NCBI RefSeq assembly: GCF_043729335.1
Contig: NZ_JAYTLQ010000019.1
Span: 62,001-126,000 of the forward strand
DNA length: 64,000 bases
Direction of reading: 5' to 3'
From: Crenothrix sp043729335
GTDB taxonomy: Bacteria; Pseudomonadota; Gammaproteobacteria; Methylococcales; Methylomonadaceae
Positions 1 to 7,931 of the stretch are shown piece by piece. Positions within the stretch are counted from its first letter, which is position 1. Each line of letters starts with the position of its first letter. Both the position numbers and the translations under genes were made by a program. The notes under the pieces are model-generated. The model had not been told where the DNA came from and did not search any database. It saw only the letters and a list, made by a program, of their open reading frames with translations.

Positions 1-633
1 TTGCTTGTTGACGATCACGAACTTGTCCGCACGGGTATTGAGTCATTATTGAATGCGATCGAAAATATTACCGTAGTTGGCATTGCTAAATCGGGGGAAG
101 ATGCCATTATTGCGGTTAAAACGTTGATACCAGATATTATTTTAATGGATATCAATATGCCCGGCATAGGCGGCGTGGAGGCGTGCCGGCGAATTTTGCA
201 GCACGATCCTGAAGTCAAAATCATTGCCCTGTCAGTGCATAATGATGGCCCGATTCCGCACCAATTGCTCAAATTGGGGGTGATGGGGTTTATCTCAAAA
301 AATTCGCCGGTAGAGGAAATGATTATTGCCATGAATAAAATCATGGCCGGAAAGCGTTATCTTTGCTCGGATGTGGCTAATAATCTGGCTTTTCAGGGCT
401 TGCCCGGTACCAATGAATCGCCGTTTGCCAAGTTATCGCAACGCGAGGCGGAAGTGGTGACTTTAATTCTACAGGGCAAAACCATTCAAGAGATGGCCGA
501 AATGTTGGCCTTAAGCCCGAAAACCGTCAATACTTACCGCTATCGATTGTACACTAAGCTTAATGTTAAAAATGATGTTGAATTAACCCGTTTGGCGGTT
601 AAATTTAGTCATATTGATACGGGTTTAATTTGA
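1..633 (+). CDS. uvrY: UvrY/GacA-type LuxR-family response regulator (5' end cut by window)
   Basis: This is a NarL/FixJ-class response regulator. The receiver domain fills about residues 1-115, with acidic residues VDD at the start and the phospho-acceptor Asp in LMDINMPG near residue 50 of the visible part. A LuxR-type helix-turn-helix occupies about residues 143-200 (LSQREAEV, then SPKTVNTYRYRLYTKL). The wording closely follows UvrY/GacA, which answers BarA/GacS and switches on small RNAs of the Csr/Rsm system. The gene opens at base 1 with TTG in mid-strand (LVDDHE), so the first few codons lie outside the window. The usual partner uvrC does not follow; ispG comes next after a 309-base gap. 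The family call is firm and the exact orthology likely. Confidence 0.88.
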   Translation: MLVDDHELVRTGIESLLNAIENITVVGIAKSGEDAIIAVKTLIPDIILMDINMPGIGGVEACRRILQHDPEVKIIALSVHNDGPIPHQLLKLGVMGFISKNSPVEEMIIAMNKIMAGKRYLCSDVANNLAFQGLPGTNESPFAKLSQREAEVVTLILQGKTIQEMAEMLALSPKTVNTYRYRLYTKLNVKNDVELTRLAVKFSHIDTGLI

Positions 634-942
634 GTTTGTTGGCTACCAACTTAACGCGGGACACCCAACAAGACGTAGCGTGGACAGGCTGTTTTGCCCA
701 CCAGCTATATCACGGTAATATCCCGCATACCCAAAGGGCATAAAGGGGCTTGCCCACCCGACAACTTACACCCCTCGACAAACTCTGGTGGCATGGTTAA
801 TACTTATTGAATGTGCCGTCTTAGATGGGTAGTCAATCTACATATGTTTAAATCTGTCAAAGCCGTCTTCAATTTAATTACAAACAACGTGCTGCTGCGT
901 ATATAATTAACATATCCCCAACGTGCCCAAAAAATAAAAAGT
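634..942. other. Intergenic region, 309 bp, with repeat-like remnants
   Basis: No convincing gene is present. A block at 641-664 (starting GGCTACCAACT, ending GGGACA) resembles a block at 47129-47150, which also sits just after a stop codon. Near 775-790, TCGACAAACTC resembles the TCGACAAGCTC core of the dispersed palindromic repeat at 47163-47224. These may be decayed copies of one composite intergenic element. The last 100 bases are AT-rich and presumably hold the ispG promoter; I could not pick -35/-10 boxes with confidence. Confidence 0.5.
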
Positions 943-2163
943 ATGTCAATGAGTCTTAGAAAAATCACCCATCCCGTTATGATCGGTAATGTAAAAGTTG
1001 GCGGTGGTGCGCCTATTGTGGTGCAGTCAATGACTAACACCGATACCGTTAATATCACTGCAACGGTTAATCAAATTATTGAATTATCCACGGCGGGTTC
1101 TGAAATCGTCCGTATTACGGTTAATTCCGAAGAGGCTGCTAAAGCCGTGGCCGAGATTCGTAATCAACTGGATAAAAAAGGCTACGATGTGCCTATCGTG
1201 GGTGACTTCCATTTTAACGGCCATAAGTTGCTGGAAAAATATCCCGATTGCGCAGCAGCATTAGATAAATACCGCATTAATCCGGGTAATGTCGGTCGTG
1301 GTAAAAGCCGCGATCCACAATTTCAGCAAATGGTTGAATTCGCTTGCAGGTATGATAAGCCGGTGCGTATTGGCGTTAATGGCGGCAGTTTGGATCAGGC
1401 AGTATTTACCCGTTTACTCGATGAAAACCGTGCTTTAGCTAATCCGGAACCTTTACCGGCAGTAACGCGCAAAGCCATTGTTTTGTCGGCACTGGAAAGC
1501 GCGGCCAAAGCGGAAGAAATCGGTCTGTCTAAAAATAAAATCATACTGTCTTGTAAAATCAGCAATGTGCAGGAGTTGATTAGTATTTATCAGGATTTAT
1601 CTGCTCGCTGCGATTATGCGCTGCATTTGGGTTTGACTGAAGCAGGCATGGGATCCAAAGGTATTGTGTCTTCATCGGCCGCGTTATCGGTATTGATGCA
1701 GCAAGGTATCGGCGACACCATCCGTATTTCTTTAACCCCAGAGCCTGGCGCATCACGTACCCAGGAAGTGATTGTAGGACAGGAAATATTGCAGACCATG
1801 GGTTTTCGTTCGTTTACCCCGATGGTGATTTCATGTCCTGGCTGTGGTCGTACCACCAGCGATTATTTCCAAAAGCTGGCGATGGATATTCAAAGCTATC
1901 TGCGCGACCAAATGCCAATCTGGCGCACGCAATATCCGGGTGTAGAAACCATGGAAGTGGCGGTAATGGGTTGTGTGGTCAATGGTCCTGGTGAGAGTAA
2001 AAGTGCTAATATTGGTATCAGTTTGCCGGGTACTGGTGAAACGCCGGTTGCACCTGTGTATGAAGATGGCGAGAAAACCGTGACTTTGAAAGGCGATAGG
2101 ATTGCCGAAGAGTTCCAAGGCATTGTGCAGCGTTATATTGAGTCTCATTACAGCGTTTCGTAG
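943..2163 (+). CDS. ispG: 4-hydroxy-3-methylbut-2-enyl diphosphate synthase IspG
   Basis: IspG (GcpE) carries out the next-to-last step of the MEP isoprenoid pathway in the cytoplasm, reductively opening the cyclic diphosphate to HMBPP with a [4Fe-4S] cluster. The 406-residue protein has the family start (ITHPVMIGNVKVGGGAPIVVQSMTNT). The cluster ligands are visible: C298 and C301 in SCPGCGR, C344 in MGCVVNGPGE, and the conserved Glu at about 351. Length is normal for the longer bacterial form. ATG 943 is used; an in-frame ATG at 949 is an alternative. The gene stands alone rather than beside rodZ or hisS as in many gammaproteobacteria. Confidence 0.97.
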   Translation: MSMSLRKITHPVMIGNVKVGGGAPIVVQSMTNTDTVNITATVNQIIELSTAGSEIVRITVNSEEAAKAVAEIRNQLDKKGYDVPIVGDFHFNGHKLLEKYPDCAAALDKYRINPGNVGRGKSRDPQFQQMVEFACRYDKPVRIGVNGGSLDQAVFTRLLDENRALANPEPLPAVTRKAIVLSALESAAKAEEIGLSKNKIILSCKISNVQELISIYQDLSARCDYALHLGLTEAGMGSKGIVSSSAALSVLMQQGIGDTIRISLTPEPGASRTQEVIVGQEILQTMGFRSFTPMVISCPGCGRTTSDYFQKLAMDIQSYLRDQMPIWRTQYPGVETMEVAVMGCVVNGPGESKSANIGISLPGTGETPVAPVYEDGEKTVTLKGDRIAEEFQGIVQRYIESHYSVS

Positions 2164-2282
2164 AAGTTTGAATCGTTGTCGATTAGCGCAGAATTTGAAG
2201 CATACGTTATAACGGAGCTTACACAAGGCAGCGTGCTGGTCGATTTGTATTCGATTCTGAAATGAAAATAGCGGGGGGAAAT

Positions 2283-2669
2283 ATGATAAGTTCTATTTAT
2301 GCGGCACTGGCGGCGTTATGGATAGTGTGGCTATCACTTGGGGTTATCAAGGTGCGCCGCGCAAAGCAGGTGCGGCTTGGCGATGGCAATGAACCCGAAC
2401 TTCAGGCCGCAATTCGCGCCCAGGGTAATGCTACTGAATATATTCCCATCTCGCTCATTCTGTTGGTTTTGCTAGAACTTAGCAAATCGCCGATTGCACT
2501 CGTGCATGTGGGCGGTTGTCTCATAATTGCTGGTCGTATTTTACATGCAAAAGCATTGAGGACGGATAATCTGCGTTACCGTGTGTTGGGCATGCAGCTC
2601 ACTTTTTTTGCGATAATAGGCTTGGCAATTGCTAATTTGGTCTACGGTGGCTTAACTGTATTCTTATAA
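2283..2669 (+). CDS. MAPEG-family membrane protein
   Basis: A 128-residue integral membrane protein with about four hydrophobic segments and the MAPEG signature: charged loop KVRRAKQVRLGDGNEPELQAAIRAQGNATEYIP after helix 1, then further helices. The bacterial relatives (YecN-like) are related to microsomal glutathione transferases, but their substrates are mostly unknown, so no reaction is assigned. ATG 2283 is chosen because a strong GGGGGGA ribosome site lies 5-10 bases upstream; ATG 2262 would put that site inside the gene. Confidence 0.85.
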   Translation: MISSIYAALAALWIVWLSLGVIKVRRAKQVRLGDGNEPELQAAIRAQGNATEYIPISLILLVLLELSKSPIALVHVGGCLIIAGRILHAKALRTDNLRYRVLGMQLTFFAIIGLAIANLVYGGLTVFL

Positions 2670-2720
2670 CCAAATTTAATCAGTGAGCTATTCTAACTTG
2701 CAGCCTTGAAATACACTGCC

Positions 2721-2744
2721 CTTCGTCCTGAGCTTATTGAAGGA
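2721..2744. repeat. Dispersed intergenic repeat half-element
   Basis: The stretch beginning CTTCGTCCTGAGCTT and ending TTGAAGGA matches, in reverse complement, the arm of the larger palindrome at 47203-47224. It lies alone between the MAPEG and HicB genes, so only half of the palindrome is present. Confidence 0.6.
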
Positions 2745-2779
2745 TGATTGCCCATCAGTAATTGATAGAGTGGATACCC

Positions 2780-3094
2780 ATGACCCCAGAACAACTCATT
2801 GTAAAATGCTATGCTGAACAGGAAGGCGATTGCTGGGTTGCCGTTTGCCTTAATTTTAATTTGGCTGCGCAAGGTGATTCTTTTGAAGAAGCTAAAATCA
2901 AGCTGGAAGCCATGATTGCTGATTATGTTTATGATGCCTTGGTCGGAGAAGATAAGTTTTATGCAGCCCAATTGTTATCAAGACACGCACCGTTTTCTAC
3001 CTGGCTTAAATATCACTTTATTAAGTTAAAAATTGCGCTATTACACAGTGCAGAACGTGTTTTTGATGAAATGTTGCCGCTGATTCCTGCGTGA
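2780..3094 (+). CDS. HicB-like antitoxin
   Basis: A 104-residue protein whose first 60 residues follow the HicB-like fold: short beta strand (LIVKCYAEQEGDCWVAVCLNFNLAAQGDSFEEA) followed by a helix (KIKLEAMIADYVYDAL). HicB proteins neutralise a HicA mRNA interferase and repress their own operon. The C-terminal helices (LLSRHAPFSTWLKYHF onward) are longer than in minimal HicB and carry no DNA-binding motif I can name. ATG 2780 is preferred; a TTG start at 2762 is possible. Its stop overlaps the GTG of the downstream HicA remnant by 4 bases, the usual coupling. Because that partner is broken, this is probably an orphan antitoxin. Confidence 0.7.
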   Translation: MTPEQLIVKCYAEQEGDCWVAVCLNFNLAAQGDSFEEAKIKLEAMIADYVYDALVGEDKFYAAQLLSRHAPFSTWLKYHFIKLKIALLHSAERVFDEMLPLIPA

Positions 3095-3344
3095 GCGGAG
3101 AATATCCACCGCTTACCTGTAAAGATGTTAAAGCTATTCTCGCCTACCTTGGTTTTGTTGCCAGATCCACAAAAGGTACGTCACATGAACAATGGATAAA
3201 AGTCGAGAATGACAGGTTGTATAAAGTGACGGTCCGATTGCCCTAAAGCGCCGTTTTTCATAAACGCTTATCAAAAGCATGGCAGAACAAGCGGGATTGA
3301 AAAAGAAGGATTTTTACCGGATATTCAAACAAACTTTGAATTAA
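3091..3344 (+). pseudogene. HicA-type toxin, frameshifted remnant
   Basis: Translation from GTG 3091 gives a HicA-like start with the catalytic-His neighbourhood GTSHEQWIK, then stops at TAA 3244-3246. Reading on in frame +2 from 3236 gives DCPKAPF, and in the third frame from about 3264 gives LIKSMAEQAGLKKKDFY and a natural end at 3344. Together these spell a complete HicA C-terminus, so at least two single-base changes (near 3232-3236 and 3253-3263) have broken the gene. HicA is an mRNA endonuclease; this copy should be inactive. Confidence 0.8.
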
Positions 3345-3498
3345 TTGCCTCTGTAATTGAATAAATACATTGTCCACGCAGAAGAATACTCAATCTTGCA
3401 ATACAGTCAACTGGAACGGCTATTTGATTTGCAAGTGGTTATGATATTGATTTTTCGCTATAATCGTCTATTGAAATTAGCGCCTATGTGTGAGTTAA

Positions 3499-4755
3499 GT
3501 GGATATCAAAGAATATATGCAAGACCTGGGTCAACGAGCCAGAGCAGCCAGTCGAATTATCAGCAAAGCCGAGTCCGGCAAAAAGAATCTGGCCTTGTTA
3601 AAAATAGCCGAGGCTATCGAGAACAATCAGGCCACGTTAATCAGTGAAAATCAGCGAGATTTAGAGCTTAGCCGCCAAAATAATTTGGATAACGCTTCAT
3701 TAGATCGCCTGACACTATCGCCAAAAACCATTCAAGCCATGATAGATGGCTTAAAGCAAGTTGCCAGCTTACCTGATCCCGTCGGCGAAATTACCGATTT
3801 GCGGTATCAACCCAGTGGCATTCAAGTGGGGCAAATGCGCGTACCGTTGGGTGTAATTGGCATTATTTACGAATCGCGCCCGAATGTGACCATTGATGCG
3901 GCCGCGTTGTGTCTTAAATCCGGCAATGCCTGTATTTTACGTGGCGGTTCGGAAGCGATTTATTCCAATCAGGCTATTGCTGCATGTATTACCCAAGGGT
4001 TGATTGCCGCCGATTTGCCGGAAGATACCGTGCAATGTGTTGCTACCGCTGACCGTGCGGCAGTGGGTGAGTTGATCACCATGAACCAGTATGTTGATAT
4101 TATCGTGCCGCGTGGTGGTAAAAGTTTAATTGAGCGGATTTCTAAAGAGGCTACTATTCCAGTCATTAAACATCTGGATGGTATTTGTCATGTGTATATT
4201 GATGACAGCGCTGATATTGATAAAGCGGTGGCTATTGCCGATAATGCCAAAACCCATCGTTATGGCGTGTGCAATGCCATGGAAACGTTATTGGTAGCGG
4301 AAACTATTGCGCCTAAAGTGTTACCTTTATTGGCTAAGATTTATCTTGATAAGGGTGTGGAGCTGCGCGGTTGTACTAAAACCTGTACACTTATTTCACA
4401 ATGCAGCCGAGCTTTTGAGGACGATTGGCGTACCGAATATTTGGCGCCGGTTTTATCTATCCGCATTGTTAAAGATATCGACGAAGCGATGGAGCATATC
4501 CATCAATACAGCTCTGCACACACCGAGGCTATTGTGACGGAAAATTACACTTTGGCACGTCGGTTTTTACGCGAAGTCGATTCCAGCTCAGTGATGGTCA
4601 ATGCCTCAACGCGTTTTGCGGATGGTTTTGAGTACGGTTTAGGTGCGGAAATTGGTATCAGTACCGATAAATTGCACGCCCGTGGCCCAGTAGGGTTAAA
4701 CGGTTTAACGTCATTAAAGTATGTCGTGTTGGGTGACGGTCATATTCGTCAGTAA
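3499..4755 (+). CDS. proA: Gamma-glutamyl phosphate reductase ProA
   Basis: ProA reduces gamma-glutamyl phosphate with NADPH to glutamate semialdehyde, the second step of proline synthesis. The 418-residue protein is collinear with the family: the PLGVIGIIYESRPNVT nucleotide region near 116-131, the catalytic Cys at about 258 (HRYGVCNAMETLL), and the C-terminal FGLGAEI-type motif (YGLGAEIGISTDKLHARGP). The GTG at 3499 is chosen because GAG(TTAA) lies just upstream and it aligns with usual N-termini; ATG 3517 is an alternative. nadD begins on the base after its stop, so the two are co-transcribed. Confidence 0.96.
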   Translation: MDIKEYMQDLGQRARAASRIISKAESGKKNLALLKIAEAIENNQATLISENQRDLELSRQNNLDNASLDRLTLSPKTIQAMIDGLKQVASLPDPVGEITDLRYQPSGIQVGQMRVPLGVIGIIYESRPNVTIDAAALCLKSGNACILRGGSEAIYSNQAIAACITQGLIAADLPEDTVQCVATADRAAVGELITMNQYVDIIVPRGGKSLIERISKEATIPVIKHLDGICHVYIDDSADIDKAVAIADNAKTHRYGVCNAMETLLVAETIAPKVLPLLAKIYLDKGVELRGCTKTCTLISQCSRAFEDDWRTEYLAPVLSIRIVKDIDEAMEHIHQYSSAHTEAIVTENYTLARRFLREVDSSSVMVNASTRFADGFEYGLGAEIGISTDKLHARGPVGLNGLTSLKYVVLGDGHIRQ

Positions 4756-5373
4756 ATGATTGGTATTTTTGGCGGTACCTTTGACCCTATTCATTATGGC
4801 CATTTGCGGGCGGCACTGGAAGTTAAAGAGATTTTTAATTTAACCCAAGTAAGATTAATTCCCAGCGCCCAGCCGCCGCACCGTGTGCAACCCATTGCAT
4901 CAGCGGCGATGCGCTTACACCTGCTGAAGCTGGGGATTAGCGATCAACCTAGCTTTGTAGCCGATGATCGTGAGTTAAAGCGGGCAGGGCGCTCCTATAT
5001 GATTGATACCTTGCACTCGTTACGACAAGATTTTCCCACTCAAAGCTTGCTGTTATTCATGGGCAGCGATGCTTTCAACACCTTGGCCACCTGGTATTGC
5101 TGGCAAGATTTATTCACTTACGCCCATATTGTAGTGTTAACGCGTCCGGGCTTTGTAAGCCAGACACTGGACGATTTTTTTATGGCGCGATTAACTACTG
5201 AATCACAAGAACTGAAAGAGCAGCAAGCAGGCAGGCTGTTTTTTCAGTCAGTTACCCAACTGGATATTTCGGCGAGTGCAATTCGACAATTGATTGCAGC
5301 AGGCAAAGATCCGGGATTTTTGTTGCCCGATAAGGTTCTAACCACTATAAAACAAAACAAACTTTACCAATAA
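4756..5373 (+). CDS. nadD: Nicotinate-nucleotide adenylyltransferase NadD
   Basis: NadD transfers AMP from ATP to nicotinate mononucleotide to make deamido-NAD in NAD synthesis. The 205-residue protein has the nucleotidyltransferase signature GGTFDPIHYGHL at residues 6-17 and the second conserved ATP-binding motif ISASAIR near residue 177. Length is typical. ATG directly abuts the proA stop codon; rsfS follows 31 bases later, giving the common proA-nadD-rsfS order. Confidence 0.96.
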   Translation: MIGIFGGTFDPIHYGHLRAALEVKEIFNLTQVRLIPSAQPPHRVQPIASAAMRLHLLKLGISDQPSFVADDRELKRAGRSYMIDTLHSLRQDFPTQSLLLFMGSDAFNTLATWYCWQDLFTYAHIVVLTRPGFVSQTLDDFFMARLTTESQELKEQQAGRLFFQSVTQLDISASAIRQLIAAGKDPGFLLPDKVLTTIKQNKLYQ

Positions 5374-5404
5374 ATTAATTTTATTATTACTATCAGGAAT
5401 TTAA

Positions 5405-5758
5405 ATGCAAACAGAAGTGTTATTAAAGATTATCCAGGATGTTTTGGACGAGCATAAAGGACAAAATATTGTCACCTTAGATGTTATAAAAAAATCCAGT
5501 TTTACCGATTATATGGTAGTGGTTACCGGCACGTCCGACCGTCATCTACATGCACTGTGTGATTATGCGTCCGACAAAAGTAAGGAAAATGGGGTTAGGC
5601 CTTTGGGAATTGAAGGAGGCTTGGGTTCGGGCTGGGTGCTGCTTGATTTAGGCGATATCATTGTGCATGCTATGACAGATCAGGCACGGGATTTTTATCA
5701 ACTTGAAAAATTATGGTCGGTAGGTGATGTAAAAGAAATTCAGAAACAGGCTGGTTGA
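5405..5758 (+). CDS. rsfS: Ribosome silencing factor RsfS
   Basis: RsfS binds ribosomal protein L14 and blocks subunit joining when nutrients are scarce. The 117 residues show the full family pattern: DVIKKSSFTDYMVVVTGTSDRHLHALCDY, then GVRPLGIEGG and the C-terminal W-x-LLDLGDIIVHAM segment. An AGGAA site precedes ATG 5405. The usual neighbour rlmH is absent; a palindromic repeat and nnr follow instead. Confidence 0.95.
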   Translation: MQTEVLLKIIQDVLDEHKGQNIVTLDVIKKSSFTDYMVVVTGTSDRHLHALCDYASDKSKENGVRPLGIEGGLGSGWVLLDLGDIIVHAMTDQARDFYQLEKLWSVGDVKEIQKQAG

Positions 5759-5769
5759 GTTTCTTTATA

Positions 5770-5836
5770 GTTCCCGCGCTCCGGCGTGGGAATTCATTCG
5801 GCAGCGCTCCAGCGTTGCGTGACGTGGGAACGATGC
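5770..5836. repeat. Palindromic intergenic repeat (GTTCCC...GGGAAC type)
   Basis: The first half, GTTCCCGCGCTCC / GGCGTGGGAAT at 5770-5793, is itself a hairpin. It is followed by GCGCTCCAGCGTTGCG and closes with GTGGGAACGATGCGG. Outer GTTCCC and GGGAAC ends pair. This resembles a family of intergenic repeats I know from many proteobacterial genomes. It lies between rsfS and nnr, so it can form strong RNA structure in the leader of nnr. Confidence 0.75.
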
Positions 5837-5914
5837 GGATTCCTGTTTAAACCCGTAAATTCATCCGAAGCCTTTTTTATTAAAATAGCATCTGTTAAGC
5901 TGCTAAGCTTTTAC

Positions 5915-7429
5915 ATGGCGATCTATTTAATGCCAAACTTACCAGCAAAGCCAAAATTACCCACAAAAATTTACACTGTAGTGCAAATCAAAGCGCTCGA
6001 GCGTATTGCAATACAAGAGTGTGGTATTACTGGCTTAGAATTAATGAAACGCGCAGGGTCTGCGGTATTTTTGCGGCTGCGTGAAAACTGGCCTGATGCC
6101 ATGCGCATTGCGGTTTTTTGTGGAGCAGGCAATAACGCAGGCGATGGCTATATTGTTGCCACGCTGGCATTACAAGCGGATTTGTCGGTAACAGTATATA
6201 GCGCTGTTTCGTGCGAAAAATTAAACGGGGATGCTTTGCTGGCTTATCAGGCTTACTGTGCGCTGCAAGGGCATGTCGAGCCTTTTCAGCCTGAGCAACC
6301 GATTGCAGCAGATGTGATTGTTGATGCGTTATTAGGCACAGGTTTGAACAAGCCTGTGATCGGTATTATGGCGCAAGCTATTGAGAATATTAATAACAGT
6401 CAAATTCCCGTTATTGCCGTTGATGTGCCTTCTGGCCTGAATGCAGATACCGGTGCAGTTATGGGGTATGCGGTGGCAGCTGATTGTACGGTTACTTTTA
6501 TCGGTTTAAAACAAGGGCTGTTTACAGGGCAGGCCGCTGATTATTGTGGTGATATTTTTCATGATGGATTAGCCGTGCCCAATGCTGTTTTTGAGCAAGT
6601 TCCTTCAGTAACTTACCGTGTTACCGGAGCGCAATTACCGCCCCGTTCGAAATGTTCACATAAAGGTCATTATGGCCATGTATTAGTTATTGGTGGCGAC
6701 CAAGGTTATTCCGGTGCAGCCAGACTGGCGGGTGAGGCGGCTTTACGTGTCGGTGCAGGGCTTGTCAGTATTGCTACACGCCCAGAACATGCCAGCTTAA
6801 TGAATGTGGGCAGGCCAGAATTGATGTGTCATGGTATAGACACCGCTAACCAACTGGCCAAATTGTTAGATAAGGCCAGTGTGATTGTTGTCGGGCCAGG
6901 CTTAGGCCGTAGTGCCTGGGCCAAAGAATTATTTATTGCGTTAGTTAATGCCACTAATGTGCTTGATGCCCGTAAGCCATTGATTGTCGATGCCGATGCT
7001 TTATATTTGTTGGCCAATGCGCGCATAAAACATGCTGATTGGATTTTGACTCCCCACCCTGGTGAAGCCGCTCGACTCTTGCATATTTCTACCCCAGAAA
7101 TAGAGCAGGATCGGTTTAGTGCAGTTACTGCCATACAAGCCCGCTATGATGGTATTGCCGTTTTGAAAGGTTCAGGTACTTTAATCGCTTCCAGTCATGA
7201 TATTGCCGTTTCTAATACGGGTAATCCCGGCATGGCTTCAGGCGGTATGGGCGATGTCCTTAGCGGTATTATTGGAGGCTTGGTGGCTCAAGGTTTAACC
7301 CTGAAAGAAGCAGCACAGCAAGGCGTGTATTTACACGGTTTGGCAGCCGACAAAGCCCGTGAACATTACGGCGAAAGAGGATTATTAGCCAGCGATCTCA
7401 TGTTTTTTATTAGTCAGGTGGTTGCATAA
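5915..7429 (+). CDS. nnr: Bifunctional NAD(P)H-hydrate epimerase/dehydratase Nnr
   Basis: Nnr repairs damaged NADH and NADPH. The N-terminal half (about 1-225) is the epimerase (YjeF_N) with GAGNNAGDGY at about 70-80 and VDALLGTGL. The C-terminal half (about 235-504) is the ADP/ATP-dependent dehydratase, with HKGHYGHVLVIGGD, the DADALYLLA motif and GNPGMASGGMGDVLSG near 436-451. About 504 residues is normal. The frame is open back to 5786, but those bases are the palindromic repeat, so ATG 5915 (or ATG 5930) is the likely start. Its TAA overlaps the ATG of tsaE by one base. Confidence 0.93.
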   Translation: MAIYLMPNLPAKPKLPTKIYTVVQIKALERIAIQECGITGLELMKRAGSAVFLRLRENWPDAMRIAVFCGAGNNAGDGYIVATLALQADLSVTVYSAVSCEKLNGDALLAYQAYCALQGHVEPFQPEQPIAADVIVDALLGTGLNKPVIGIMAQAIENINNSQIPVIAVDVPSGLNADTGAVMGYAVAADCTVTFIGLKQGLFTGQAADYCGDIFHDGLAVPNAVFEQVPSVTYRVTGAQLPPRSKCSHKGHYGHVLVIGGDQGYSGAARLAGEAALRVGAGLVSIATRPEHASLMNVGRPELMCHGIDTANQLAKLLDKASVIVVGPGLGRSAWAKELFIALVNATNVLDARKPLIVDADALYLLANARIKHADWILTPHPGEAARLLHISTPEIEQDRFSAVTAIQARYDGIAVLKGSGTLIASSHDIAVSNTGNPGMASGGMGDVLSGIIGGLVAQGLTLKEAAQQGVYLHGLAADKAREHYGERGLLASDLMFFISQVVA

Positions 7430-7851
7430 TGACAAGCTATCTGGCAACGCCGGAAGATACCGAACAGTTTGGTGCTAAGCTTTGGCAGGGTTTGCCATCT
7501 AAAGCAGTGGTGTTTTTGCATGGCGATTTGGGTGCGGGTAAAACCACGCTGGTTCGAGGCTTTTTGCGGGCAGGTGGTTTTTTAGGTGCCATTAAAAGCC
7601 CAACCTACACGTTAGTTGAAGAGTACAGTATTGGTGCTCAAAAAATATTTCATTTTGATTTATATCGCCTTAGCGAACCCGAAGAGTTGGAATGGATAGG
7701 GATTAATGATTATTTTGACCAGAATAGTCTATGCTTCATAGAGTGGCCAACCAAGGGCGCAGGGTTTTTACCGATGCCGGATTATGAAATCCGTTTGATG
7801 ACTCAAGGTACAGGTCGGCAAATAATAATGCAAACACTGAAGAATGTGTAA
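7429..7851 (+). CDS. tsaE: tRNA threonylcarbamoyladenosine ATPase TsaE
   Basis: TsaE is the ATPase that works with TsaB and TsaD to place t6A at position 37 of ANN-reading tRNAs. The 140-residue protein has the Walker A motif GDLGAGKTT at about 31-39, the family motif SPTYTLVEEY and a Walker B-like HFDLYRL, then ELEWIGI and FIEWP. It is translationally coupled to nnr, and amiC and mutL follow: nnr-tsaE-amiC-mutL is the usual gammaproteobacterial order. Sua5-type synthase for the same pathway lies at 62566-63186. Confidence 0.95.
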   Translation: MTSYLATPEDTEQFGAKLWQGLPSKAVVFLHGDLGAGKTTLVRGFLRAGGFLGAIKSPTYTLVEEYSIGAQKIFHFDLYRLSEPEELEWIGINDYFDQNSLCFIEWPTKGAGFLPMPDYEIRLMTQGTGRQIIMQTLKNV

Positions 7852-7931
7852 AAATAAATGATAGCTACTATTGAAAAACAATGACATACTGCTACAATCT
7901 AATCCAAATTATCACCTATTGAGTTGCAGCC

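Noticed and set aside
3357..3647. Open frame of 96 codons overlapping the start of proA
   Set aside because: It runs in another frame over well-conserved ProA codons, has no ribosome site and no family pattern.
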